A DNA stretch of 64,000 bases, taken from Chitinophagales bacterium (lineage in GTDB: Bacteria; Bacteroidota; Bacteroidia; Chitinophagales; JADIYW01). Numbering within the stretch: the stretch's first letter is position 1; the number at the start of each line of letters is the position of its first letter. The stretch covers positions 43,271 to 107,270 of the forward strand of contig JAIBAX010000008.1 in assembly GCA_019694955.1 (NCBI GenBank), read 5' to 3'. Of this stretch, positions 7,919-16,539 are shown in pieces. Both the position numbers and the translations under genes were made by a program. Under the pieces are notes generated by a model. That model was not told the DNA's origin, searched no databases, and saw only the letters and a program-made list of their open reading frames with translations.

Positions 7919-10450
7919 ATGAAGAAATGGTATTTGCTGTTATGGATATTTTCTTTTTCCATAACACTTTTTTCTCAGGCACCCGATAACAAAAGGAAGA
8001 AAAAAAATAAGACGACAATACCTACCGAGGTATCTGCTCCAACAGAAACACCACTGCCGAGTTATAAACCTTCCGAAACACGGTACTTCGACTTATTGCA
8101 CACAGATTTAACTATTCTTCCGGATTTTGCAACTTCTACGATTATCGGCACGGCAACTTTACGCCTAACGCCATATGCTAAACCGCAAAATACAATCACT
8201 TTAGATGCGCAAGGCATGCAAATCAAGTCTGTTTCTATTGTCAATGGCAGCAAACAGTTTACACCAAAATTCTCCTATAATAATTATAAACTCAATATAG
8301 ACTTGCCAACAGCGGTTACAGTTGGCGATACACTCAGTGTTGCTATCGCTTATATCGCAGAACCATACAAATGGGAAGATAAAGGGTTGGAAGTACCCAA
8401 AGAAAGAGGTGGTTATTTCATCGATCCATTAGACAAGAATCCTTATAAGAATACACAATTTTGGACGCAGGGAGAAACGGAATATGCTTCTGCCTGGTTT
8501 CCAACGATAGATGCTACCAACGAGCGTTGTACCCAAACCATACAAGTTACCGTTGACAATAAATACAAAACGATTTCTAATGGATTGCTCATCAAGAGCG
8601 AAACCCATGAAGATGGTACCAGAACCGATTATTGGGCACAAACCATTCCCCATGCATCCTATCTATTTTTTCTGGCAGTCGGTGAGTACGAGAAATTTAC
8701 AGATAAACCTTGGAATGGAAAAGAAGTCAGTTATTATACATTTGCTCCATACGGCGAATATTTGAAGGAAACATTTGGCAATACACCTGAAATGATGACC
8801 TTTTTTTCCAATAAGCTGCAAGTGCCCTTTGCGTGGGAGAAATTTAGTCAGGTGGTGGCAAATGACTATACGGCTGGTGCAATGGAAAACTCTTCTATTG
8901 TTATCTTTTATGAGAAGTTGATGGCAGATAGAAAAAACCTTAAAGATGAATCTTATGATGGCATCATTGCACACGAACTTTTTCATCAGTGGTTTGGCGA
9001 TTTGGTAACTTGCGAATCTTGGGCAAACCTTACCTTGAACGAATCGTTTGCTACCTATGGCGAATACCTTTGGTTTCAATATAAATATGGGCAAGAAGAG
9101 GCTGACAGACAGGGGAAGGAGGATTTGGATAATTATTTTAAGGAGGCATTAAAGGTTAAAGAACCCATTGTCAACTATCATTACGATAATTTTGATGATA
9201 TTTTTGACAACCATAGATATGAAAAAGGCGGGCGGGTGATACATATGCTCAGAAATTATTTGGGCGATGATATTTTCTTTAAAGGATTAAATATCTATCT
9301 CAACGAAAATAGATTGGATTGCGGAGAAATCCATCTCCTAAGGATGGCCTTTGAAAAAGCCAGCGGCGAGGATTTGAATTGGTTTTTCGATCAGTGGTGG
9401 TTAAGTAAAGGACATCCTAATGTTGTTGTCAGTCAAAAGTATGATGAAACAACCAAGACGATAAAGGTGAGCATTTTGCAAACACAACCCAATGATGAAC
9501 CCGTATTTCGCTTTCCGGTAAAAATCGATATTTATACTTCTGCCGGGAAAACAACACAGCAGAAATGGGTAGAACAAAGAAGTGAGACGTTCAGCTTTTC
9601 AGTGGCAGAGGCGCCAAGATTGGTAAATGTTGATGCAGACAAGTATATGTTGTGGAACAAAAAAGAATCATTGACGGTTGCGGCAAATAAGGTGAAATTC
9701 TACGAGGTAGGTACATTTATGGATAAATACGAAGTACTTGAAGACTTAAAGGTAAGGCAGGGAGATGATAAATCCATCAGACAGATATATGTGGATGGAT
9801 TTCAAAAAAATCAAAACTGGCAAATCAGGGAATTATCGCTTGAAAATATTCAGTTGGAGAAACTGAAAGATGCTGATGTTTTAGAGCAATTGAAAGTAAT
9901 TGCTTTGGATGTTCACGATGTGCCAAAAGTAAGAACCATTGCATTGGAACGCTATGTTACCACCGCTGACGACTGGGCATTCGTGAAAACCATCCTTGCG
10001 GAAGATTCTTCATATATGGTGCAGGCAAAAGCCTTGAATATATTGGCAAGATATGATAAGGCGGCAGCCGTTCAGTCTGCAAAATCAATGGAGCAAATCA
10101 AGAGCAAATATATTTGGGATGAGTTAATGACTTTGTATGCATATAATTACAACGGCAATCAAAGCGATTATATGCAGAAGATGATGTGGATGTATCGCGG
10201 CAGAGGGATCTATAAGTTGGTTGGTTATTATTTCGCCTGGTTACACGCCTGTAATGATATTCCGGTGTTTAAAAAACAATTACAAACATTGTCAGATATT
10301 GTACAATATGAAGAAAATATGGACTTAAAACAAGATATTAAGTCGAATATAGGTAGGATAAAGATAGAAGTTGACGCAACATTGGCAATTACGCCGGAAG
10401 ATGCCACCTTAAAAGCAAAGAAAGAAGCACTAAAGGCATTCTTTCCTTAA
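7919..10450 (+). CDS. M1 family metallo-aminopeptidase, secreted
   Basis: 843-residue zinc aminopeptidase related to aminopeptidase N and leukotriene A4 hydrolase. A signal peptide (KKWYLLLWIFSFSITLFSQA) is followed by a short basic linker and the N-terminal beta domain. The exopeptidase motif GAMEN (around residue 321) is present, as is the zinc site HELFHQWFGD (HExxH, near 350) with the third ligand Glu 19 residues later in NESFATYGEYL. A C-terminal helical HEAT-like domain follows. It most likely trims peptides in the periplasm or at the cell surface. Single gene with its own promoter box. Confidence 0.94.
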   Translation: MKKWYLLLWIFSFSITLFSQAPDNKRKKKNKTTIPTEVSAPTETPLPSYKPSETRYFDLLHTDLTILPDFATSTIIGTATLRLTPYAKPQNTITLDAQGMQIKSVSIVNGSKQFTPKFSYNNYKLNIDLPTAVTVGDTLSVAIAYIAEPYKWEDKGLEVPKERGGYFIDPLDKNPYKNTQFWTQGETEYASAWFPTIDATNERCTQTIQVTVDNKYKTISNGLLIKSETHEDGTRTDYWAQTIPHASYLFFLAVGEYEKFTDKPWNGKEVSYYTFAPYGEYLKETFGNTPEMMTFFSNKLQVPFAWEKFSQVVANDYTAGAMENSSIVIFYEKLMADRKNLKDESYDGIIAHELFHQWFGDLVTCESWANLTLNESFATYGEYLWFQYKYGQEEADRQGKEDLDNYFKEALKVKEPIVNYHYDNFDDIFDNHRYEKGGRVIHMLRNYLGDDIFFKGLNIYLNENRLDCGEIHLLRMAFEKASGEDLNWFFDQWWLSKGHPNVVVSQKYDETTKTIKVSILQTQPNDEPVFRFPVKIDIYTSAGKTTQQKWVEQRSETFSFSVAEAPRLVNVDADKYMLWNKKESLTVAANKVKFYEVGTFMDKYEVLEDLKVRQGDDKSIRQIYVDGFQKNQNWQIRELSLENIQLEKLKDADVLEQLKVIALDVHDVPKVRTIALERYVTTADDWAFVKTILAEDSSYMVQAKALNILARYDKAAAVQSAKSMEQIKSKYIWDELMTLYAYNYNGNQSDYMQKMMWMYRGRGIYKLVGYYFAWLHACNDIPVFKKQLQTLSDIVQYEENMDLKQDIKSNIGRIKIEVDATLAITPEDATLKAKKEALKAFFP

Positions 10451-10514
10451 TATGTCAAAATGGTTTAGTATTTCTGAAAAAGTCCATGTTAGGAGTTTGG
10501 CTAGAAGTGGTAAC

Positions 10515-10715
10515 ACTTATTTAGAAAAGCAGTATAGATTTTAATTCGCTTTTTGATTATATTTGTGATACAAAATAATGGCTATGGATAATGTTGATGC
10601 CTCCGTTTTAAATCAAAAATTAGAACTTATTCATTGGCTTTCTGCCGTTGAAGATGCTGCCATCATTCAAAAAATGATGGATTTAAAAAATGAACAAAGC
10701 GATGATTGGTGGGAT
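10515..10715 (+). repeat. 200-bp direct repeat, copy 1 (promoter plus antitoxin 5' half)
   Basis: Nearly identical to 11019-11219 at an offset of exactly 504 bp; a handful of mismatches are visible by eye. It covers the TAnnTTTG promoter and the first 44 or so codons of the antitoxin, and the similarity stops abruptly inside the coding region. Confidence 0.9.
10558..10565 (+). promoter_or_regulatory. -7 promoter box of antitoxin gene copy 1
   Basis: TATATTTG, a full TAnnTTTG match 12 nt before the ATG at 10578. The same box recurs in the duplicated copy at 11062-11069. Confidence 0.5.
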
Positions 10716-10826
10716 ATTATATCCGAAAGTGAGAAACAATCCATAGAACTTGGTATTATAGATGCTGATATGGGTAGATTACATGACCACTCCGAAGTAA
10801 GAAAAATTTATGAAAAGTGGTTATAA
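10578..10826 (+). CDS. Antitoxin of a ParE/RelE-type module (copy 1)
   Basis: 82-residue acidic protein. The N-terminal half (MAMDNVDASVLNQKLELIHW and onward) is shared with the gene at 11082. The C-terminal part SESEKQSIELGIIDADMG...HSEVRKIYEKWL is the common Bacteroidota ParD/RelB-like antitoxin tail ending in HSEVxKxYxKWL. It overlaps the following toxin remnant by 17 bp. The gene is intact although the toxin it should neutralise is broken. Confidence 0.75.
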   Translation: MAMDNVDASVLNQKLELIHWLSAVEDAAIIQKMMDLKNEQSDDWWDIISESEKQSIELGIIDADMGRLHDHSEVRKIYEKWL

Positions 10827-11017
10827 GATTTCTTGGACAAGTCGTGCAAGCATAGAATTAAAACAGGTCTTTCAAGATATTGTGCAAAAAATGGACTGAA
10901 AGTGAATTGGAAAAGCTATCTCAACATCTTGAGCAAACAATACAATTGATTCGTCAAAATCCTTTCCTGTTTCAAGCATCAGGAAAAAGAAAGAATTTTA
11001 GGAGAGCCGTTATTTAA
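10810..11017 (+). pseudogene. ParE-type toxin remnant, frameshifted and 3'-truncated
   Basis: Starts MKSGYKISWTSRASIELKQV at an ATG inside the antitoxin 3' end and stops after 30 codons. Changing frame at the A-run near 10886-10891 gives KKWTESELEKLSQHLEQTI and then LIRQNPFLFQASGKRKNFRR, the middle of a ParE toxin. The similarity then ends at a TAA (11015-11017) where the second copy of the 200-bp repeat begins, so the C-terminal half was lost at the duplication boundary. The toxin is non-functional by both criteria. Confidence 0.82.
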
Positions 11018-11018
11018 T

Positions 11019-11219
11019 ACTTATTTAGAAAAACAGTATAGATTTTAATTCGCTTTTTGATTATATTTGTGATACAAAATAATGGCTATGGATTATGTTG
11101 ATGCCTCCATTTTAAATCAAAAATTAGAACTTATTCATTGGCTTTCTGCCGTTGAAGATGCTGCCATCATTCAAAAAATGATGGATTTAAAAAATGAACA
11201 AAGCGATGATTGGTTGGAT
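11019..11219 (+). repeat. 200-bp direct repeat, copy 2
   Basis: Second copy of the promoter-antitoxin head described at 10515-10715, immediately downstream of the truncated toxin. After it the antitoxin sequence diverges completely from copy 1. Confidence 0.9.
11062..11069 (+). promoter_or_regulatory. -7 promoter box of antitoxin gene copy 2
   Basis: TATATTTG, the duplicated counterpart of 10558-10565, 12 nt before the ATG at 11082. Confidence 0.5.
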
Positions 11220-11345
11220 GACACCCTTACCGAAGAACAAAAAAAAGGCATTATAGATGCTATGGATGATATTAGAAAGAATGGTGGCATTAATCATTCA
11301 GATGTGATGAGAAAACTGCGTAATTCTATTGCTAATGCTTCTTGA
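11082..11345 (+). CDS. Antitoxin of a ParE/RelE-type module (copy 2, different C-terminus)
   Basis: 87 residues. The first 44 or so are almost identical to the antitoxin at 10578, but the C-terminal half (DDTLTEEQKKGIIDAMDDI, then GGINHSDVMRKL) is unrelated at the nucleotide level. Since the tail is normally the toxin-binding part, the two genes look like one head joined to two tails that match different toxins. It overlaps the following toxin remnant by 11 bp. Confidence 0.75.
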   Translation: MAMDYVDASILNQKLELIHWLSAVEDAAIIQKMMDLKNEQSDDWLDDTLTEEQKKGIIDAMDDIRKNGGINHSDVMRKLRNSIANAS

Positions 11346-11391
11346 ACGTATTTGGTCTGAAGATGCCCAACAAGATGTATTATCTATATAA
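11335..11391 (+). pseudogene. 5' remnant of a second ParE-type toxin
   Basis: An ATG overlapping the antitoxin 3' end opens a frame reading MLLERIWSEDAQQDVLSI and then stops. IWSxxAxxDxxxI is the typical start of a ParE toxin. Only about 18 codons remain; the rest has been replaced by an unrelated lipoprotein gene whose ATG (11375) lies inside the remnant in another frame. Confidence 0.7.
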
Positions 11392-11788
11392 ATATTATAC
11401 AATTATATTAGTACTTATGCAGATTTTAGCTTGTCAAAACTCATCTAGTAATTGTAGTTTATATGAGCCAATCTATCAAAGAGTTTTAATGGCAAATGTT
11501 ATGAATGAATATTCGTCATATAATAAATATGGAGGAAGAGTAACTTCTCATGTGGTTTTAAAAAATTATGATGATTCAATAATTGATTTAGATTATATGC
11601 AAAAATATAAAGAGGATGCTTTTCAATTAAACGATTCAATTTTTAAATACCCTCATTCATTGAAATTAAGTATTTATAGAAGCGGACGTTTTCATCACGA
11701 AGTAGATTTAAATATTAATTGTAGGTATGTAAATAGTGATACAACTTCACTATCAATAATTGACAGTATATATAAATCAACTCTCTAA
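11375..11788 (+). CDS. Putative lipoprotein of unknown function
   Basis: 137 residues from the ATG at 11375; a longer TTG-started version has no lipoprotein-like start. The N-terminus MYYLYKYYTIILVLMQILAC is a lipoprotein signal with a LAC lipobox, and the mature part is Ser/Tyr/Asn-rich with no family I recognise. Its start lies within a truncated toxin gene, suggesting insertion or deletion at this junction. The product could be cell-envelope associated. Confidence 0.55.
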   Translation: MYYLYKYYTIILVLMQILACQNSSSNCSLYEPIYQRVLMANVMNEYSSYNKYGGRVTSHVVLKNYDDSIIDLDYMQKYKEDAFQLNDSIFKYPHSLKLSIYRSGRFHHEVDLNINCRYVNSDTTSLSIIDSIYKSTL

Positions 11789-11791
11789 GCC

Positions 11792-11817
11792 GTTCTAAGT
11801 TTATTGCAACTTAGAAC
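11792..11817. other. 10-bp perfect inverted repeat
   Basis: GTTCTAAGTT, a 6-nt loop, then AACTTAGAAC, just after the lipoprotein stop and before the convergent ABC permease gene. No T-run follows on either strand, so a rho-independent terminator is not certain. A second short palindrome (GCAAGTT-TTT-AACTTGC) lies at 11828-11844. Confidence 0.5.
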
Positions 11818-11921
11818 TAACATTGAGGCAAGTTTTTAACTTGCGTACCTGTAGGAAGTTTATAATTTCAGTCATTTGGGAAATTGATTCTGCTCCAATG
11901 GTTTAAGTTATTCACCTTGTC

Positions 11922-13235
11922 TTAATACCTCTGAAAAGTCCATTTTAAGAGTTCTGTAAGTTTGACCTTTTTGCCTTGAATTAGGATGCCGATTCTATAA
12001 ATCCTTCCTGCTATCCATACCATTGTCAAGGAGGATATTACCATAATAATCATAGAAGCGATTTGTTGCCCCCAACTAATGCCGAAAGGTATTCTTGCCA
12101 TCATTACAATAGGTGCCGAGAAGGGTATCATGGATGACCATATGGCTAAACTGGAATTAGGTTGTGATAATGTCGTAGCCATCAAAAATATGGAAATGAT
12201 GATGGGTATCGTAACCGGAAAGGACAAGGATTGTGTATCGCCTTCATCTGTTACAGCAGCACCAATAGCCGCAAACTGGGCAGCATAGAAGATATATCCA
12301 AATATAAAGAAAAACACAAAACTTAAGAGAATACGCATAATGTCTACTTCTGAGAAACCGCCTGTCAATGAGGAGATTACCTCTAATGAGGAGGGATTTG
12401 CCGGGTTTGAAGCTACATTTCCTGCCATATTGGCTTGATTCATGGCGGTGGTTTCGCTAGGATATAAATAACCTATTGCAGATGTGATGCCTGTTCCAAG
12501 AATAATCCAAGCGATAAACTGTGTCAACCCAACCATGCCGATACCTAAAATCTTGCCCATCATCAGTTGAAACGGTTTTACACTGGAAATCACTACTTCG
12601 ATAATCCTACTTGTTTTTTCTTCCGCCACGCCACGCATGACCATGGAGCCAAAAAATAAGAGATAAACATAAATAAGTAGCCCAGATATATAGCCAAAAA
12701 TTGAAGCAGCTTCTGTACTTTTGCCAATACCGGAAATGTCTTCCATTTGAATCTTAACAGGTGTGTGTAGGCTTTCAATGTATTTAGGGTCTATTCCTTT
12801 CAAGATGAAGTAAGATTCTTTTAATATCTTATCAAGTTCGTCTTCGATATGACTTTGGGTGACCAACCCCGGTGCTCCATTTGAGTAGTACTTGATGCCA
12901 TTGGGGTGTTCAATGTCTAAAGTGGGTATAAATAAAAGACCATCAAAGCCTTTTTCGGCGAATGTTTGTTTCACTTTTTCGATAGAAATGTCCTCAGATT
13001 CATTGATAAACACTAAATGCTCACCCTTATTCATCCGCACCACCTTATCTTTTATATACCCGCTTTCATCCATCACCAATATTTTAAGGTGTTCTGAGGC
13101 AGAAGTACTTACCTTTATCATAATAAACATTGCCAACCCCATTAAAATGGGTACTAATAAAGTAGTAATGATGAATGAGTTTTTGGTAATCCTTGTCAGG
13201 TACTCTCTCTGTAATATGATCCAAATCTTGTTCAT
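11922..13235 (-). CDS. ABC-2 type transporter permease (NatB-like)
   Basis: 437-residue membrane component of an ABC-2 exporter. One N-terminal membrane segment (NSFIITTLLVPILMGLAMFI) is followed by a large extracytoplasmic domain (about 45-170) and then five to six membrane spans, the layout of NatB/YhaP permeases. The cytoplasmic loop RGVAEEKTSRIIEVVISSV carries the conserved EKTxRIxExxLSS motif of this family. It overlaps the ATPase gene by 4 bp, so the two form one transporter. The substrate is unknown; relatives export Na+ or act in stress responses. Confidence 0.88.
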   Translation of the reverse strand: MNKIWIILQREYLTRITKNSFIITTLLVPILMGLAMFIMIKVSTSASEHLKILVMDESGYIKDKVVRMNKGEHLVFINESEDISIEKVKQTFAEKGFDGLLFIPTLDIEHPNGIKYYSNGAPGLVTQSHIEDELDKILKESYFILKGIDPKYIESLHTPVKIQMEDISGIGKSTEAASIFGYISGLLIYVYLLFFGSMVMRGVAEEKTSRIIEVVISSVKPFQLMMGKILGIGMVGLTQFIAWIILGTGITSAIGYLYPSETTAMNQANMAGNVASNPANPSSLEVISSLTGGFSEVDIMRILLSFVFFFIFGYIFYAAQFAAIGAAVTDEGDTQSLSFPVTIPIIISIFLMATTLSQPNSSLAIWSSMIPFSAPIVMMARIPFGISWGQQIASMIIMVISSLTMVWIAGRIYRIGILIQGKKVKLTELLKWTFQRY

Positions 13236-14140
13236 AGGTGATTGCTTTTTTCTACCTGCGTAATAAAGATTTCGTTGATAGTAGGTATGATTTCTGAGAA
13301 AGCGTGTACTTCAATGCCAGAAGAAAGCAATGATTTTAATAGTTCGCCCGGTTTTTGTTCTTCCTTAAGTTGGTAATAGAAGGAATCATCTTCTACTTTT
13401 ACTAACTGCTCCGGAAGTTTATCTTTGGCAGATGAAGGATTATCCACGGCTACTTTGAAGATATTTTCTTTAAACTGCTCTTTGATAGAGGAAACGCTGC
13501 CATTCAGGATGATTTTCCCATGATTGATGAGTGCAATATTGTCACACAATTCATCCACATCGCCCATTCGATGGGTGGAAAAGATGATGGTAGTACCATT
13601 TTTATTCAGTTCCAAAATTTCCTGCTTCAATAGGTTGGCGTTGATAGGATCAAGACCGGAGAAAGGTTCATCTAAAATCAATAGTTTCGGTTTCGAAACA
13701 ATGGTAGAGATAAATTGTACTTTTTGGTGCATTCCTTTAGATAGTTCATCCAGTTTTTTATTGTACCAATGAACGATATCAAATTTTTCCATCCAATAGC
13801 GTATGCTTGTGCGCGCCTCCTTGAGGGGAATGCCCTTGAGTTGCGCCAGATAGATGAGTTGTTCTCCAACTTTCATCTTCTTATACAATCCGCGTTCTTC
13901 CGGCATATAGCTAATGGATAAGTTTTCTACCTTTTGAATAGGCGTACCCTCAAAAAGAATTTCGCCACTATCTTGAGCGAAGATTTTGGTAATAATGCGA
14001 ATCAACGTTGTTTTACCGGCACCATTTGGTCCTAAAAGACCAAATATTGCATTTGCAGGTATGGAAAAACTAACATCATCCAAAGCTTTGTTGGATTGGA
14101 AAGTTTTATTGATAGAACGAATTTCAAGTAAGTTTTCCAA
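13232..14140 (-). CDS. ABC transporter ATP-binding protein (NatA-like)
   Basis: 302-residue nucleotide-binding subunit. Walker A GLLGPNGAGKTTLI (about 34-47), an LSKGMHQKVQ signature, Walker B LLILDEPFSGLDP and the H-loop FSTH are all present. The C-terminal 80 residues form the extension typical of drug/Na+ exporter ATPases. It partners with the overlapping permease downstream. The T9SS protein gene ends 4 bp upstream on the same strand, so a three-gene transcript is possible. Confidence 0.93.
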   Translation of the reverse strand: MENLLEIRSINKTFQSNKALDDVSFSIPANAIFGLLGPNGAGKTTLIRIITKIFAQDSGEILFEGTPIQKVENLSISYMPEERGLYKKMKVGEQLIYLAQLKGIPLKEARTSIRYWMEKFDIVHWYNKKLDELSKGMHQKVQFISTIVSKPKLLILDEPFSGLDPINANLLKQEILELNKNGTTIIFSTHRMGDVDELCDNIALINHGKIILNGSVSSIKEQFKENIFKVAVDNPSSAKDKLPEQLVKVEDDSFYYQLKEEQKPGELLKSLLSSGIEVHAFSEIIPTINEIFITQVEKSNHL

Positions 14141-14144
14141 AGAA

Positions 14145-15200
14145 TTATTTAGAGATAATTAATTGTGATGACTGTAGCTGGCCGTTCATGTCTTTAATTT
14201 GAATAAAGTACATGCCGGAAGCGTAGTTGTTTATATTAAAAGATACCCTGTTTTTGCCTGTCGGATAAAAGGTGAAAGGCAACTCTTCCATAATATTTCC
14301 CTGAATATCTATTAGTTGGGTTTGTAGGATAGTACCTTTTTCTGCATAAAATCCAACTTGAACAAAATCATTGGCAGGGTTTGGGAAGATTCTTAACTCC
14401 TTAACAGGGCTGATATTGTTTTTTACTAGGGTGATGTTTGCTAATTCGAAAACTTTCCCATCTTCAAAGGCGGCAAATGCGCTCAGGTTAGGACCGTTTT
14501 TATTTGTTCCGGGTACTAAAAATCCGGATAAGAAAACCACCAAATTTTGTCCACCGATGGAGTCGGTTTTTAGTTTAAAGGTAGAAAGTAATACCGAACC
14601 GCCTACAGAACGCACATCCATAGCATAGGTTACCGCTTCCATGTTTTTCTGTGCACTCAGTTCATTATACCTTAACGTATCGATTAATGGCAGGCTCAAG
14701 GAAGGCTTTATTTGTACGTTAGCCAAGTCCGTGCCACCATGAAAGAAATATAGAGATACGGTATCTTCATTGATATTTGAAATGGAAGGGATGGTAAAGA
14801 AATTTATTTTGGCGGAGGTATTATAACCTTCGGGATGGGCATCATAGCCGCTAGGGTCTCCGAGACCAGAAGCAATGATAACATAGGTAGAGTCGAGGTC
14901 AAAATTCGCATTTTCAAATGTTAGCGTAAAGGCAGCAGCATTTTCTTTTGGAACCACTTTTATGGTTAATGTTGTGTCATAGGGATAATCGAGAAATGCC
15001 GTAGCACCCCTGAATTTAAGGTTGTCTGCTAATAAGCTATCGCCGATATAAAAATCAGCAGAAATAAATGAACTATCAGGAGCGTTATTGATGAATTGAA
15101 TTTTACCATTTCCGGCAAATGTGCTTGCCGAACAACAACAAATCAAAGTAAATAACCACCACCTGAACATATGTACCATTTTAACAGGCAAAAATACCAT
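14145..15200 (-). CDS. DUF4397 protein with T9SS type A sorting domain
   Basis: 351-residue secreted protein. A hydrophobic signal lies near residues 12-30 (FRWWLFTLICCCSAS); alternative starts are M8 and M11. The N-terminal half (KIQFINNAPDSSFISADFYI onward) looks like a DUF4397 immunoglobulin-like domain. The final 80 residues are a Por-secretion C-terminal domain (ELRIFPNPANDFVQVGF, then YASGMYFIQIKD and SQLIISK), which directs export by the type IX secretion system and attachment to the cell surface. The function of the exported part is unknown. Confidence 0.88.
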   Translation of the reverse strand: MVFLPVKMVHMFRWWLFTLICCCSASTFAGNGKIQFINNAPDSSFISADFYIGDSLLADNLKFRGATAFLDYPYDTTLTIKVVPKENAAAFTLTFENANFDLDSTYVIIASGLGDPSGYDAHPEGYNTSAKINFFTIPSISNINEDTVSLYFFHGGTDLANVQIKPSLSLPLIDTLRYNELSAQKNMEAVTYAMDVRSVGGSVLLSTFKLKTDSIGGQNLVVFLSGFLVPGTNKNGPNLSAFAAFEDGKVFELANITLVKNNISPVKELRIFPNPANDFVQVGFYAEKGTILQTQLIDIQGNIMEELPFTFYPTGKNRVSFNINNYASGMYFIQIKDMNGQLQSSQLIISK

Positions 15201-15393
15201 AATTTAATGAAGTACAACGTTAAAAAAACAAAAACGTTTGAAAGAGCAAGTCCCATGTTTAAGTCCCGTCCGGACTCCACCGTACTTATTAAGATAAATC
15301 GGTTCAAACACATTAATATTCTATAAGTCAGGTCACTTTTTATGAAATTATCTCGAATTTTCTACCATTATATTAATAATTGTGACTGTTATG

Positions 15394-15401
15394 TACTTTT
15401 G
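15394..15401 (+). promoter_or_regulatory. Possible -7 box upstream of the DUF3800 gene
   Basis: TACTTTTG fits TAnnTTTG and lies 53 nt before the ATG at 15455. Confidence 0.35.
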
Positions 15402-15454
15402 TTATCAGATTTTAGTAAGTAACAATTGTGAAAAATAATTAAAATTGAAATATA

Positions 15455-16285
15455 ATGCCTAAAGAATTTAATATATGGTGTGATGAATCGGTTAGAAAAG
15501 GAGATTATTATTCAAATTTTTATGGTGGTCTTTTAATTCTTTCTAAAGACAAAGAACATGTAATTAGGGAACTGAATAAAGTAGTTGAAAAGATTGGAAT
15601 TAAAGAAGAAATCAAGTGGGGGAAGGTTGATGAAGTAAAACTGCCTGCATTTATTGCTTTAATGGATGCATTTTTTAAACTTGTCGAAAAGAACAAAATT
15701 AAAGTGAGAATAATGTTTACGCAGAATGCAAAAGTAGCAAAAGGATTGTCACAACAACATTTGGAAAATGAATACTTTTTATTATACTATCAATTTTTTA
15801 AACATTCTTTTGGATTTAGACATTCAAACCTTACTGTAAATCCAATTTATATAAGAGCGCATTTTGATTATATGCCCGATACTATTTCAAAGAAACAACA
15901 ATTTAAAGAATATATAAAAGGATTAGAAAGCACTAAAGATTTTATAGATGCAAAATTAAACATAAGGAAACAAGATATAGTAGAAATAAATTCAAAGGAG
16001 CATTTGCCATTACAGTTTTTAGATGTTGTTTTAGGAGCTATGCAATTTAGGTTAAATAATAAACACAAACTAAAACCTGATGGTAAACATCGTAGAGGCA
16101 AGAAAACAATTGCTAAAGAAAAATTATTTAAGCATGTGTTAAAACGAATTCAAGAGATAAGACCAGGTTTTAATATTGGAATCTCAACTGGGTATGATGA
16201 TGAAACAGAAAAATGGACACAACCTTACCGACATTGGTGTTTTATCCCAAAAGAATTTGAGATCGATAAATCTAAGTTCAAATAA
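15455..16285 (+). CDS. DUF3800 domain protein
   Basis: 276 residues. The start NIWCDESVRKGDYYSNFYGG carries the DES motif and following strand typical of DUF3800, a family with an RNase H-like fold and often found near mobile or defence elements. A later acidic pair lies around HLPLQFLDVVLGAMQFRLN, and the C-terminal region has GKKTIAKEKLFKHVLKRI. Flanking intergenic stretches of about 250 bp on both sides and lower GC suggest an isolated, possibly acquired gene. The biochemical role is unproven. Confidence 0.8.
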   Translation: MPKEFNIWCDESVRKGDYYSNFYGGLLILSKDKEHVIRELNKVVEKIGIKEEIKWGKVDEVKLPAFIALMDAFFKLVEKNKIKVRIMFTQNAKVAKGLSQQHLENEYFLLYYQFFKHSFGFRHSNLTVNPIYIRAHFDYMPDTISKKQQFKEYIKGLESTKDFIDAKLNIRKQDIVEINSKEHLPLQFLDVVLGAMQFRLNNKHKLKPDGKHRRGKKTIAKEKLFKHVLKRIQEIRPGFNIGISTGYDDETEKWTQPYRHWCFIPKEFEIDKSKFK

Positions 16286-16539
16286 AAATGGCTCCATTTT
16301 ACCTACATAAGGATTTCAAGATAAACTTGAACGTTCGGTAACTACAGAGCCTTTACAAATTTAAGAAAAAAATAGTGAATTATGCAAAATTTATCAACAT
16401 TAAAAAAGAAATTTAATACAAATTAATAAATTCAATGATATAAAACGATGAATAAAGCACATCCATAGGCTATTTGAGCAAAGCAAGTTAGGTCAACTGG
16501 AGTTACCTATTAGATAGGGAAGCCAAAGGAATTTGAATA

